The notes: generated by a model from the letters alone, not told the origin. A stretch of 18,650 nt of DNA from Neisseriaceae bacterium (GCA_030151665.1 JASLDB010000040.1:1-18650), one strand, 5' to 3'; shown: positions 1-7,784, counted from the first letter of the stretch. Translations and numbers: made by a program.

Positions 1-54
1 AACCTACGAATGCTGGAATCAAAATCCAGTGCCTTACCACTTGGCGACACCCCA
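1..54 (-). tRNA. tRNA-Gln (anticodon UUG), 3' part outside window
   Basis: Read on the minus strand, this begins TGGGGTGTCGCCAAGTGG, the usual 5' end of bacterial tRNA-Gln. A 5-bp anticodon stem CTGGA/TCCAG encloses the 7-nt loop TTTTGAT with anticodon TTG (plus-strand bases 20-22). The T arm starts (GGTT) at the window edge, so the T-loop, acceptor 3' strand and CCA are missing. It starts only 4 nt after the ispE stop codon, so it is probably co-transcribed with ispE and released by RNase P. In many beta- and gammaproteobacteria this tRNA lies between ispE and prs; prs would be outside the window. Confidence 0.93.
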
Positions 55-58
55 ATTT

Positions 59-946
59 TTATATCATTTCAACTACTGGCTGTGAATCTAATCCTTCAAC
101 CAAATAAGCTTCAAATGATTTTGAAACTATCTCATAAACCAGTTGAGCATCGTATCTTACAGCAAAGTTTAGAAAGATGCAAGCCCCTGAACCAGTCATT
201 AGTGAATTTCCATATTTGGCCAACTCATCTAAAGCAACTTTCACTGCTGGGTACTCAACACATACAACCGCTTGCATATCGTTGCGCTGTGGTTGTGTTG
301 TTTCGAGAGAACGCATTATGCAAGGTTTAGAATCTCGTGTCAACAACTTATTTGAAAATATTTTTGGTGTTGCCACATGAACATTGGGCTTAATTACGAC
401 ATACCATTGTTTTTCCAAAGAAACTGGCGTTAAAATTTCACCAATTCCCGATGCAAAAGCATTTTGCCCATACACAAAAAACGGTACATCTGCCCCCAAA
501 GTCACGGCCAACTTAATGAGTTCATCAGTCGAAAAAAACAATTTCCACCACTGATTCAGGACCAAAAGCACAGTTGCAGCATCCGAACTGCCACCACCAA
601 GACCGCCGCCCATGGGAATTTTTTTGTCCACCCAGATATCCACGCCCAACTTTTGCCCCAATGGCAGATAATCTTGCAACAGTTTAGCTGCTTTGTATGT
701 TAAATCCTGTGTTGCAGCCACACCATCAATTAACGTATGCAAAACAATTTGCTCGTCCTTGCGTTGGCGCAAATAAATGCCATCATACAAACCAATATAA
801 CGAAACACCGTTTCCAATAAGTGATAACCATCGGCTCGCCGCCCAACAATATGCAGCATTAAATTCAATTTAGCCGGTGCGGGGAAGGCTTTCACCTCTT
901 CAGTTAAGCCATATTGTTCCCTAAAAACATGGTTGTCTTGCCACAT
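59..946 (-). CDS. ispE: 4-diphosphocytidyl-2-C-methyl-D-erythritol kinase IspE
   Basis: Cytosolic GHMP-family kinase that phosphorylates the 2-hydroxyl of CDP-methylerythritol, the fourth step of the MEP isoprenoid pathway. The substrate-binding motif PAPAKLNL is at residues 22-29, with the conserved Lys at 26. The glycine-rich ATP loop PMGGGLGGGSSDAA is at 111-124. GADVPFF carries the catalytic Asp at about 153. The product is 295 aa. Its N-terminus is roughly 16 residues longer than in E. coli IspE; a GTG at codon 18 is an alternative start. I kept the ATG because it overlaps the lolB stop by one base (TAATG) and GAGGTG lies just upstream. Third gene of the TPR-lolB-ispE operon and followed directly by tRNA-Gln. 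Confidence 0.96.
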   Translation of the reverse strand: MWQDNHVFREQYGLTEEVKAFPAPAKLNLMLHIVGRRADGYHLLETVFRYIGLYDGIYLRQRKDEQIVLHTLIDGVAATQDLTYKAAKLLQDYLPLGQKLGVDIWVDKKIPMGGGLGGGSSDAATVLLVLNQWWKLFFSTDELIKLAVTLGADVPFFVYGQNAFASGIGEILTPVSLEKQWYVVIKPNVHVATPKIFSNKLLTRDSKPCIMRSLETTQPQRNDMQAVVCVEYPAVKVALDELAKYGNSLMTGSGACIFLNFAVRYDAQLVYEIVSKSFEAYLVEGLDSQPVVEMI

Positions 947-1545
947 TACTCGCCACCTCGTCCATCACACTGTTGCAACTGTTGATCATCTGTCGGTTCA
1001 AACATCGTAAACAATAAGCGAATAGTCAGATTGTCATTACTCAATAACAATTCTTTTGGGCTTGTTCCATCTGCTGTCAATTGCCGGCGAATGGTCCAAC
1101 CCATTTGCATCAAGGAACCGTCTGCATTCAGTTTGTGTGGTTGGTTGTGTACCCAGTAACCGGCAGCCCACTGATCCAAATGCGCTAAAGGAACCGAAAA
1201 GCCCATTAGCTGTTGGCTAAGCTCTTCAGCACTGCTAGCTGTAAATTGCTCACCATTACTATTAGTGGCAATCACCCCTTGAGTATCTTGGCACAACTGG
1301 CCAACTGTATTACCAAGTGGTGTATTCACGTTAATATTTTGTACATCACCTTGGCTTATCCAATCAAAATTAGCGTAAGACCCCTTGTCTTTAACCTTAA
1401 CGGCCAAACGACCAGCACTGTCGAAATAATGTTTCTGTGTAAGGCCATCTTGCCAATCTTGAGTGCCCATCCACGTTTGTGTACTACATGCAGATAAAAA
1501 ACTGAGCATCAAAATTGATGCCCAGTTGTGTATTTTCTTCACCAT
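946..1545 (-). CDS. lolB: Outer-membrane lipoprotein receptor LolB
   Basis: LolB takes lipoproteins from the periplasmic carrier LolA and inserts them into the inner leaflet of the outer membrane; it is itself a lipoprotein. The 199-aa product has a type II signal peptide with lipobox LSAC and acceptor Cys at residue 20. Ser follows the Cys, as expected for outer-membrane sorting. The family pattern follows: GRLAVK near the first strand, an F-x-W segment, a TPLGN turn, and the GYWVHNQP region. Length matches the family. The ribosome site AAGGAC is about 9 nt before ATG. It starts 5 nt after the TPR gene and overlaps ispE by one base, so the three are surely translated from one mRNA. Confidence 0.93.
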   Translation of the reverse strand: MVKKIHNWASILMLSFLSACSTQTWMGTQDWQDGLTQKHYFDSAGRLAVKVKDKGSYANFDWISQGDVQNINVNTPLGNTVGQLCQDTQGVIATNSNGEQFTASSAEELSQQLMGFSVPLAHLDQWAAGYWVHNQPHKLNADGSLMQMGWTIRRQLTADGTSPKELLLSNDNLTIRLLFTMFEPTDDQQLQQCDGRGGE

Positions 1546-1550
1546 GATGG

Positions 1551-3488
1551 TTATTGTCCTTCTGGCTGAGCAGCTTTAGTGGCAGGAATAATAGGCACAC
1601 CAAATCGCTTCATCGTTTCATACAAGATGCTTTGTTTTGCATTTTTGCTTTTAAAATAGGACTCACCCATGAGATTTAAGCCCTCTTGCCACATGGCTTT
1701 GGATTCATCTTTTAAACCCATTTTAAACAATACTTCACCCAAATGAGCAGCCACATCATCCGTCGGCTGTGCTTCATAAGCTTGTTCTAAATAGGTTCTG
1801 GCTTGTGGCAAATCCCCTGTTTTGTAATATGCCCAACCCATGCTGTCTAAAACATGGGGGCTATCAGGCAACAGCAAATACGCTTTTTTAACAAATGCCA
1901 AGCCCTCGGCGGCCCCATTGGGGGTTTCCAACAGGGTATAACCTAAAGCATTCATGCCCTCGGCGTCATTGGGTTTCATTTTCAGGTGCTGACGCAAATC
2001 TTCAACCGCGCTAGTATGCTGCCCTAGAATATCGGATTTATAAATGGCACGTTGGTAATAAATATCAGCAATATCATTCACCGTGGCTTTGGGATTTTTT
2101 TGTTGCGCTTTGAGCAATTCATTTAATCGCAACAAGCCTTGTTGCGGATTAGTCGCAGCAGCAACTTCCATAAAGTACAATTGAATCAAATCTTGATTGG
2201 TGAATACCGTACCACTTGTTGAATCCAAAGTTTGAGCAACAGTGAGGTATTTATTCATACCTACCCAGTCTTTTTTCTCGGCAGCGGCAGAAGCCAACAA
2301 TAAATTTTTATCAAATGCCAAGCGAGGAGAGGCAATTCGTTTGGCCCACAAAATGCCTTTTTCAGCATTTTTATCTTGGAAGCTAAAAACGGACATCATC
2401 AATGCAGCTCTGCTTTTTTGATCGGGATTGCCCAAAGTAAATGCTCGCTCATACAGGCCATCGACGACTTCATTGGGTTCTTTGCGTTGTTTTGCCAAGT
2501 AACCTGCTTGGATATACAAATCGGGATTCGGACTGGGATTGCTGATTAATTGCGCTTTGAGTAACTCATAAGCTTTGTCAATATTTTTGACATGCATATA
2601 GGTTTCAATTTCCAGTATTTGCCACATAGGTGACATTTTGCTGCTGGGTGTTGATTCAAAGAACGCTACCAATAACTCAGGCTGCTTTTGGGCAATAATC
2701 CCCAACACCAATTGTGTTGCTGGACGAATATCACCATCGGCTGCTGACAACCGTTGTAAACCTTTAATAGCATCTTTTTGATTACCATCCAAAGCCGAAT
2801 ACAAAATATCAGCAATCGCAGCTTCTGAAAATTCAGGATACTTGGTGGCGGTTTGATGCACAATTTTAGCACCTTTAGAAGCCGCTTCGGGATCTGTCAT
2901 GCTCAATTGTGCCAGTTGCAAATACATTCGACGCACTTGCATTTCATTGGCATTTTTCAATAACTCAGGCAATGGAGAAAACGCACCTTCTGTGCGTCCC
3001 ATGCGAATATCACGCTCCCAGAGCATTTGTTTTTGTGCAGTAGACGGATGGGGCTCAATGCTTTTCCAAATACTCAAAGCTTGATCAGCCAAGTCAAAAG
3101 CATTGTTTTCTAAAGCCAAATCAACAGCTCGTTCCGCTATTTCAGGAGAACCACTGCGGTTTAATAACACTTGATAAGATAACAATGCGGGAAGCGTATC
3201 ACCTTTGGCATACGCAATCTCACTTAATAACAGACCAAAAACATTATCTGCACGCTTCGAAACATTTTGTAAGCGCTCAGCCTCCTCTTTGGCCTCTTGC
3301 TCTGTGGTTTTAATGGTCATGCCTTTACTGCGCAATAATTTTTGCAAAATCAACTTGGGTTGACTGCCAATTGCCGTTGCTTTTTCATTAATTTTGGTGG
3401 TTGCAGGTTGCGCAAAAACCCCTTGGCTTATGCTAATTAAAGCCAATGAAGTCGTTGTCTGAATCAATAAGCGTTTGAATGAAGGCAT
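1551..3488 (-). CDS. Exported tetratricopeptide-repeat protein
   Basis: Large secreted TPR protein of 645 aa from the chosen start; its specific role is unknown. The N-terminus MPSFKRLLIQTTTSLALIS, followed by a segment ending GVFAQ, is a typical signal peptide, so the protein is probably periplasmic or outer-membrane attached. Helical repeats cover most of the mature protein. The clearest canonical TPR is DSPHVLDSMGWAYYKTGDL at about residues 542-575, preceded by a repeat with NALGYTL. An in-frame ATG 9 bases upstream (3497) exists, but AAAGAA is well placed 8 nt before the 3488 ATG. Such TPR genes commonly precede lolB in Betaproteobacteria. It leads the TPR-lolB-ispE-tRNA-Gln transcript. 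A cell-envelope scaffold or assembly role is inference only. Confidence 0.85.
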   Translation of the reverse strand: MPSFKRLLIQTTTSLALISISQGVFAQPATTKINEKATAIGSQPKLILQKLLRSKGMTIKTTEQEAKEEAERLQNVSKRADNVFGLLLSEIAYAKGDTLPALLSYQVLLNRSGSPEIAERAVDLALENNAFDLADQALSIWKSIEPHPSTAQKQMLWERDIRMGRTEGAFSPLPELLKNANEMQVRRMYLQLAQLSMTDPEAASKGAKIVHQTATKYPEFSEAAIADILYSALDGNQKDAIKGLQRLSAADGDIRPATQLVLGIIAQKQPELLVAFFESTPSSKMSPMWQILEIETYMHVKNIDKAYELLKAQLISNPSPNPDLYIQAGYLAKQRKEPNEVVDGLYERAFTLGNPDQKSRAALMMSVFSFQDKNAEKGILWAKRIASPRLAFDKNLLLASAAAEKKDWVGMNKYLTVAQTLDSTSGTVFTNQDLIQLYFMEVAAATNPQQGLLRLNELLKAQQKNPKATVNDIADIYYQRAIYKSDILGQHTSAVEDLRQHLKMKPNDAEGMNALGYTLLETPNGAAEGLAFVKKAYLLLPDSPHVLDSMGWAYYKTGDLPQARTYLEQAYEAQPTDDVAAHLGEVLFKMGLKDESKAMWQEGLNLMGESYFKSKNAKQSILYETMKRFGVPIIPATKAAQPEGQ

Positions 3489-3659
3489 ACAAAACATTCT
3501 TTAATGCAGTTTGAAGAATATTTACTTTACCACAATCAATTGTATATTTGGGTAAGGATACATGCCAAATCCATGAGAACTTATGTAGGCGCACTGAAAT
3601 AAATACAGTACACTAAGGTCTATATTCATTAAATACCTAATAAAGACTGCTTGTTTTGT
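3489..3659. promoter_or_regulatory. Divergent promoter region between the TPR operon and mutM
   Basis: 171 bp of AT-rich DNA separates the two divergent starts, so promoters for both directions must lie here or very close. The best plus-strand -10 candidate is TATATT at 3621-3626, about 34 nt before the mutM ATG, but no good -35 accompanies it. I cannot place a convincing minus-strand promoter. The edges of the region carry an inverted copy of the same 13-mer, TGTTTTGTATGCC, spanning both start codons. Confidence 0.4.
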
Positions 3660-4481
3660 ATGCCAGAACTACCAGAAGTTGAAACCACAAAAAGTGGTAT
3701 TGCTCCTTATATTGAGAACCAAACAATCACCAATGTTATTGTGCGTCAACACCAATTGCGTTGGAAAATTCCAGAAGATTTCGTTCAGACACTAATGGGG
3801 CAAACCATTGTATCGGTTAAACGCCGTGCGAAATATTTGCTCATTGAAACCCAAACTGGTGTATTACTCATTCACCTTGGTATGTCTGGTAGCTTACGCA
3901 TTTATTTTCCAGATAACGTCACAACCGCCAAAAAACATGACCATGTTGAGTGGCATTTTGCCAATGGTACAGTTATGCGTTATCACGATCCTCGTCGTTT
4001 TGGGGCAGTTCTGTGGTTTGCAGGTGCCAGCGAATTTCACCCTTTATTGGAAAAATTAGGGCCTGAGCCTTTATCAACCGATTTTGATGGCCATTATTTA
4101 CATCAAAAAATTAGCACGCAAAAACGCAAAATCAAAGTTGCCTTAATGGACAATGCAGTGGTGGTTGGTGTGGGCAACATCTACGCCAATGAAGCCTTAT
4201 TCATGAGTGGCATTTTACCCGATACTGCCTGCCATGATTTAGATATCAACCAATGCACCATACTGGCCAACAACATCAAAACAGTATTAACCGCCGCCAT
4301 TGCCGCAGGTGGTAGTACATTACGTGATTTTGTGAATAGCGATGGCACGAGTGGCTATTTCCAGCAACAATACCATGTATATGGTCGTGATAATTTGCAT
4401 TGCCATGCGTGTAAAACCCTTATCCAAAAGCAAAAAATTGCTGGCCGCAGTAGTTTTTACTGCCCCAATTGCCAACAATAA
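3660..4481 (+). CDS. mutM: Formamidopyrimidine-DNA glycosylase MutM (Fpg)
   Basis: Bifunctional base-excision enzyme that removes 8-oxoguanine and formamidopyrimidines and cleaves the abasic site by beta/delta elimination. The product is 273 aa, the family's normal size. The start must be the ATG at 3660, because Pro2 is the Schiff-base nucleophile and Glu3 is catalytic (PELPEVE); the in-frame TTG 9 bases upstream would bury them. Lys58 in RRAKYLL matches the catalytic Lys57 of E. coli. The C-terminal zinc finger is complete (C248-x2-C251 and C268-x2-C271, with GRSSFYCPNCQ). Followed 20 nt later by plsC, probably co-transcribed. No strong Shine-Dalgarno is visible. Confidence 0.96.
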   Translation: MPELPEVETTKSGIAPYIENQTITNVIVRQHQLRWKIPEDFVQTLMGQTIVSVKRRAKYLLIETQTGVLLIHLGMSGSLRIYFPDNVTTAKKHDHVEWHFANGTVMRYHDPRRFGAVLWFAGASEFHPLLEKLGPEPLSTDFDGHYLHQKISTQKRKIKVALMDNAVVVGVGNIYANEALFMSGILPDTACHDLDINQCTILANNIKTVLTAAIAAGGSTLRDFVNSDGTSGYFQQQYHVYGRDNLHCHACKTLIQKQKIAGRSSFYCPNCQQ

Positions 4482-4501
4482 TCAGTAGGTTTTATCAAAA
4501 A

Positions 4502-5278
4502 ATGGAAAAACAAATACAACAACCCAAAGCCACTGTCGGCTTTTTTAAACGCATTAAACGCTTATGTTTATTAGTGGCTTGGTTATTCGCCCAACTGCGC
4601 ATTTTTGGCAAAAATTTTGAAAAAGACCCCAATCCTGGCAAAATTATCAAACAAAAAGAAGCGGCTTTGTCTATTTTACAAGCCTTGGATATCAATATTG
4701 ATATTCATGGGCAAGAAAACCTATCTCATGACAATCACCTTGTGGTTGCCAACCATGCTTCATGGTTGGATATTTTTGCACTGTTGGCCATCCAGCCGAT
4801 GAGCTTTATTGCCAAACAAGAAATCAGCAAATGGCCATTGATTGGTCGCATTGTGACCAATGGTGGTTCCGTCTATATCAATCGCAATAATCGCAAAGAT
4901 TCCAGCACCATTAATCAAATCATCACTGGAAAATTACAAGAAAATGTCACTGTGGCTTTTTTCCCTGAAGCACGCATTGTCGATGGTAAAAACTTGCAAC
5001 CCTTTAAGGCTGCCTTATTCCAATCTGCCTTAGACAGCCAAAAGCCCACCCTACCTATTTGCATTACCTATTTAAATCAAGATGGCAGCATTTGTGATGC
5101 ACCCATTTATGATAATTCGGTCAATTTATTTCAGTCTTTGTGGCAAGTGGTGAGTGTTAATGGTTTGATAATTCGCTTGGATATTAGCCCGCCGATTGCC
5201 AGTAGTGCACATGAGAGTCGATTTGATTTAAAAGAAGCCGCACAAACCGCTATTATGCAAAACTTTCAACAGCAATAA
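4502..5278 (+). CDS. plsC: 1-acyl-sn-glycerol-3-phosphate acyltransferase (PlsC/NlaA type)
   Basis: Inner-membrane acyltransferase that makes phosphatidic acid from lysophosphatidic acid, the second acylation of phospholipid synthesis. The 258-aa product has a hydrophobic N-terminal stretch (about 20-35). The catalytic H-x4-D motif NHASWLD has H85 and D90. The substrate motif is FFPEAR at 153-158, where classical PlsC has FPEGTR. GGSVYINR (about 121-128) fits motif II, and PTLPICI motif IV. ATG 4502 is preferred over an in-frame TTG at 4469 inside mutM, with GTAGG upstream. Neisseria carries the related NlaA gene near mutM. It could be one of several PlsC paralogs in the genome. Confidence 0.85.
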   Translation: MEKQIQQPKATVGFFKRIKRLCLLVAWLFAQLRIFGKNFEKDPNPGKIIKQKEAALSILQALDINIDIHGQENLSHDNHLVVANHASWLDIFALLAIQPMSFIAKQEISKWPLIGRIVTNGGSVYINRNNRKDSSTINQIITGKLQENVTVAFFPEARIVDGKNLQPFKAALFQSALDSQKPTLPICITYLNQDGSICDAPIYDNSVNLFQSLWQVVSVNGLIIRLDISPPIASSAHESRFDLKEAAQTAIMQNFQQQ

Positions 5279-5280
5279 AT

Positions 5281-5319
5281 AAAAAAGCTATCGTTAATTA
5301 ATTTGCGATAGCTTTTTTT
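5281..5319 (+). terminator. Rho-independent terminator of mutM-plsC
   Basis: Starts 2 nt after the plsC stop. A perfect 13-bp stem, AAAAAAGCTATCG with CGATAGCTTTTTT, closes a 12-nt AT-rich loop and ends in seven T. Confidence 0.9.
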
Positions 5320-5397
5320 AATAGTTTAAAACTATGATAACCATATAAACAAATCAACACCACAAAGCAAAATCCCTGCCATAATAGCAACAGTTCG

Positions 5398-5454
5398 AAA
5401 CACATTGTGTTTTGTTATTTTATTTGATTCTTTGATTCACGTTACCCACAGGAG
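5398..5454 (+). promoter_or_regulatory. Upstream region of the peroxiredoxin gene: dyad, direct repeat and ribosome site
   Basis: AAACACA-T-TGTGTTT at 5398-5412 is a perfect 7-1-7 inverted repeat, a plausible operator. A tandem octamer TTTGATTC/TTTGATTC is at 5423-5438. AGGAG at 5450-5454 is 6 nt before ATG and fixes the start at 5461. I cannot assign a regulator or a good -35/-10 pair. Confidence 0.45.
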
Positions 5455-5460
5455 TTGTTT

Positions 5461-6192
5461 ATGTTAGTTAACAAAGAAGGCCAAACTATCCCTACTTGCT
5501 CTTTCCCCGTCCGCCAAAATGATGCGTGGGAAACGCTTAGCACCAATGATTTATTTAAAGGCAAAACCGTGATTGTTTTCTCTTTACCTGGTGCATTCAC
5601 CCCAACCTGCTCTTCTAGCCATTTGCCTCGTTACAATGAATTGGCCAAAGAATTTAAACAATGTGGTGTAGATGATATTTTGTGCGTATCGGTTAATGAC
5701 ACCTTTGTGATGAATGCTTGGAAAGCATCACAAGAAGCAGAAAACATTACCTTCATCCCTGATGGCAACTGCACATTCACCGATGGCATGGGCATGTTGG
5801 TTGAAAAAGACAGCATTGGTTTTGGTAAACGCTCATGGCGCTACTCAATGTTGGTTAAAGATGGCAAGATTGAAAAAATGTTTATTGAACCAGAAAAAGA
5901 AGGCGATCCATTTGAAGTATCAGATGCCGATACCATGATGCGTTACATCAACCCTAGCTTTACTGATCAACCTTCTATTTCAGTCTTTACCAAACCAGGT
6001 TGCCCATTCTGTGCAAAAGCCAAACAATTGCTTAAAGAAAAAGGTTTGGCATTTGAAGAAATCGTTTTGGGACAAGATGCCAGCACTGTATCAGTTCGTG
6101 CCATTACCAATAAAACATCAGTACCTCAAATCTTTATTGGCGGCCAATACATTGGCGGCAGCGAAGAACTAGACGCTTATTTTAATAAATAA
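5461..6192 (+). CDS. Peroxiredoxin-5/glutaredoxin fusion (hybrid peroxidase)
   Basis: Reduces H2O2 and organic peroxides; the glutaredoxin domain lets glutathione recycle the peroxiredoxin domain, as shown for hybrid Prx5 of Haemophilus and Neisseria. Residues 1-165 are Prx5-like, with active site PGAFTPTC and peroxidatic Cys50. Residues 172-243 are a glutaredoxin with the dithiol site CPFC at 181-184, the TSVPQ cis-proline loop at 220-224, and GG at 232-233. Total 243 aa, full length for the fusion. ATG 5461 follows AGGAG by 6 nt; the upstream TTG overlaps the end of that site. The lpd-like flavoprotein lies 84 nt downstream in the same direction, as in Neisseria. Cytosolic; no signal peptide. 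Confidence 0.95.
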   Translation: MLVNKEGQTIPTCSFPVRQNDAWETLSTNDLFKGKTVIVFSLPGAFTPTCSSSHLPRYNELAKEFKQCGVDDILCVSVNDTFVMNAWKASQEAENITFIPDGNCTFTDGMGMLVEKDSIGFGKRSWRYSMLVKDGKIEKMFIEPEKEGDPFEVSDADTMMRYINPSFTDQPSISVFTKPGCPFCAKAKQLLKEKGLAFEEIVLGQDASTVSVRAITNKTSVPQIFIGGQYIGGSEELDAYFNK

Positions 6193-6208
6193 AATTCTGT
6201 GTTAATCC

Positions 6209-6232
6209 AGCGGCATGCTAATCCGTGCCGCT
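6209..6232 (+). other. Intergenic hairpin between the Prx-Grx and flavoprotein genes
   Basis: AGCGGCA at 6209-6215 pairs with TGCCGCT at 6226-6232 around a 10-nt loop. CATTTAGC follows rather than a T tract, so it is a poor intrinsic terminator. It could attenuate, protect or direct processing of a prx-lpd transcript. Confidence 0.5.
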
Positions 6233-6276
6233 CATTTAGCAAAGACAACACATTCATCAAAGTTTAAGGAGTGGAC

Positions 6277-7671
6277 ATGCAACACATTCAAGCCGATGTG
6301 GTTATTATTGGTGGCGGTTCTGCGGGTATGGGTGCTTATCGCACTGCTCGACAACACACCAATAGCGTTTATTTGATTGAAGACCATCATTTTGGCACCA
6401 CTTGTGCCCGAGTGGGTTGCATGCCATCCAAATTACTCATTGCCGCAGCAGAAGCTGTGCACCACGCCCAACACACCAATCTTTTTGGTGTACACATTGA
6501 TGGCAATATCCGTGTCGATGGCCATGAAGTGATGCAACGTGTCAAATCAGAACGCGATCGCTTCGTTGGATTTGTATTAGAAGATGTTGAAGAATTCGAC
6601 AACAAAATTCTTGGTCGTGCACAATTCATTGATGCCCATACCATCCAAGTCGATGACCACACCACATTAACCGCCAAGCGCATTGTGATTGCCACAGGGT
6701 CTCGTCCATTTATCTTGCCTGAATGGCAAACATTAGAAGACAAATTAATTGTCAATGATGATGTTTTTGAGTGGGACACCTTGCCAAATAGCATAGCTGT
6801 TTTTGGTACTGGCGTGATTGGTTTAGAATTGGGTCAAGCCCTTAGCCGATTAGGTGTTACTGTGCATATTTTTGGTCGCAGTGGCTCTTTGGGTGGCATA
6901 ACGGACCCTGTGGTATTGGCCAAAGCCACCACCATTATGTCAGAAGAACTGAACCTACACTTGCACACCAAAACCCAAGTTCGCTTAACAGACAATCGAC
7001 AAGTACACATCGCCTATGAAGAAAATGGTCAAAACCATGCCATTGAAGTGGACTATCTTTTGGCAGCTACTGGTAGAACACCCAATGTTGATAATTTGAA
7101 TTTGGCTGTTTTGGGCTTGGAAACAGATAACCGTGGTGTCCCAATAGCAAACCGACACACCATGCAAACCAGCATCCCCCATATTTTCATTGCAGGTGAT
7201 GCATCCAATCAATTGACCTTATTACATGAGGCATCAGACCAAGGTCGTATTGCTGGTGCCAATGCGGGCAGCTTCCCAAAAATCCATTCGGGTCTACGCC
7301 GCAGTCTATTGAGTGTGGTGTTTAGTGACCCACAAATTGCCCATGTTGGTGCCCGCTACCAAGACTTGATCGCAGACATGGGTGAAGCAGTATTAGCCAT
7401 TGGTCAAGTCTCTTTCCACAATCAAGGTCGTTCTCGCGTTATGGGTGTCAATAAAGGCCACATGCGGGTTTATGCGGACAAGATGAGCAAACAATTTTTA
7501 GGTGCTGAAATTTTTGGCCCAGCAGCAGAACATTTAGCGCATTTACTGGCTTGGTCACACCAGCAAGGCATGACCATTCCTGCCATGCTAGACATGCCGT
7601 TTTACCATCCAGTGATTGAAGAAGGTGTGCGCACAGCACTGCGTGATGTCAATGCTGCTTTTGCCCAATAA
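6277..7671 (+). CDS. Dihydrolipoamide dehydrogenase-like flavoprotein disulfide reductase
   Basis: 464-aa class I pyridine-nucleotide disulfide oxidoreductase. The N-terminal FAD fold has GGGSAG at 12-17. The redox-active pair is C43-x4-C48 (TTCARVGCMPSK). The NAD(P) fold has GTGVIGLELG in the middle. The second FAD motif is IFIAGDAS at about 305-312. A C-terminal dimerisation domain carries FYHPVIEEG, which keeps the His-Pro...Glu catalytic base pair. ATG 6277 is 5 nt after AAGGAG; the in-frame GTG overlaps that site and was rejected. There is no lipoyl domain and no E1/E2 gene nearby, so it need not serve a 2-oxoacid dehydrogenase complex. Neisseria annotates its homolog as a dihydrolipoamide dehydrogenase beside the hybrid peroxiredoxin; the true substrate is open. 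Confidence 0.85.
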   Translation: MQHIQADVVIIGGGSAGMGAYRTARQHTNSVYLIEDHHFGTTCARVGCMPSKLLIAAAEAVHHAQHTNLFGVHIDGNIRVDGHEVMQRVKSERDRFVGFVLEDVEEFDNKILGRAQFIDAHTIQVDDHTTLTAKRIVIATGSRPFILPEWQTLEDKLIVNDDVFEWDTLPNSIAVFGTGVIGLELGQALSRLGVTVHIFGRSGSLGGITDPVVLAKATTIMSEELNLHLHTKTQVRLTDNRQVHIAYEENGQNHAIEVDYLLAATGRTPNVDNLNLAVLGLETDNRGVPIANRHTMQTSIPHIFIAGDASNQLTLLHEASDQGRIAGANAGSFPKIHSGLRRSLLSVVFSDPQIAHVGARYQDLIADMGEAVLAIGQVSFHNQGRSRVMGVNKGHMRVYADKMSKQFLGAEIFGPAAEHLAHLLAWSHQQGMTIPAMLDMPFYHPVIEEGVRTALRDVNAAFAQ

Positions 7672-7686
7672 ATAATCTCTCCATCC

Positions 7687-7727
7687 AACCACACCAAAGT
7701 AAGATACCTTGGTGTGGTTTATTTTTT
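7687..7727 (+). terminator. Rho-independent terminator after the flavoprotein gene
   Basis: AACCACACCAA at 7687-7697 pairs perfectly (11 bp) with TTGGTGTGGTT at 7709-7719, followed by a T-rich run TATTTTTT. Confidence 0.9.
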
Positions 7728-7761
7728 GTGCTATACAGTCTATATCTGCCTAATATTAGGC
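7709..7761 (+). promoter_or_regulatory. Candidate promoter and palindrome before the M48 protease gene
   Basis: TTGGTG at 7709-7714 and TATACA at 7732-7737, 17 nt apart, form a possible promoter that would overlap the preceding terminator. The 14-bp perfect palindrome GCCTAATATTAGGC at 7748-7761 lies just downstream, near the expected transcription start, as an operator or 5'-UTR hairpin would. It is 23 nt before the gene start. Confidence 0.4.
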
Positions 7762-7784
7762 CACACACTAAGAAGAGACTCGCC

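Noticed and set aside
6387..6794. 135-codon minus-strand frame within the flavoprotein gene
   Set aside because: Antisense shadow of a clear flavoprotein gene, rich in Ser/Thr/Arg as reverse-strand frames often are.
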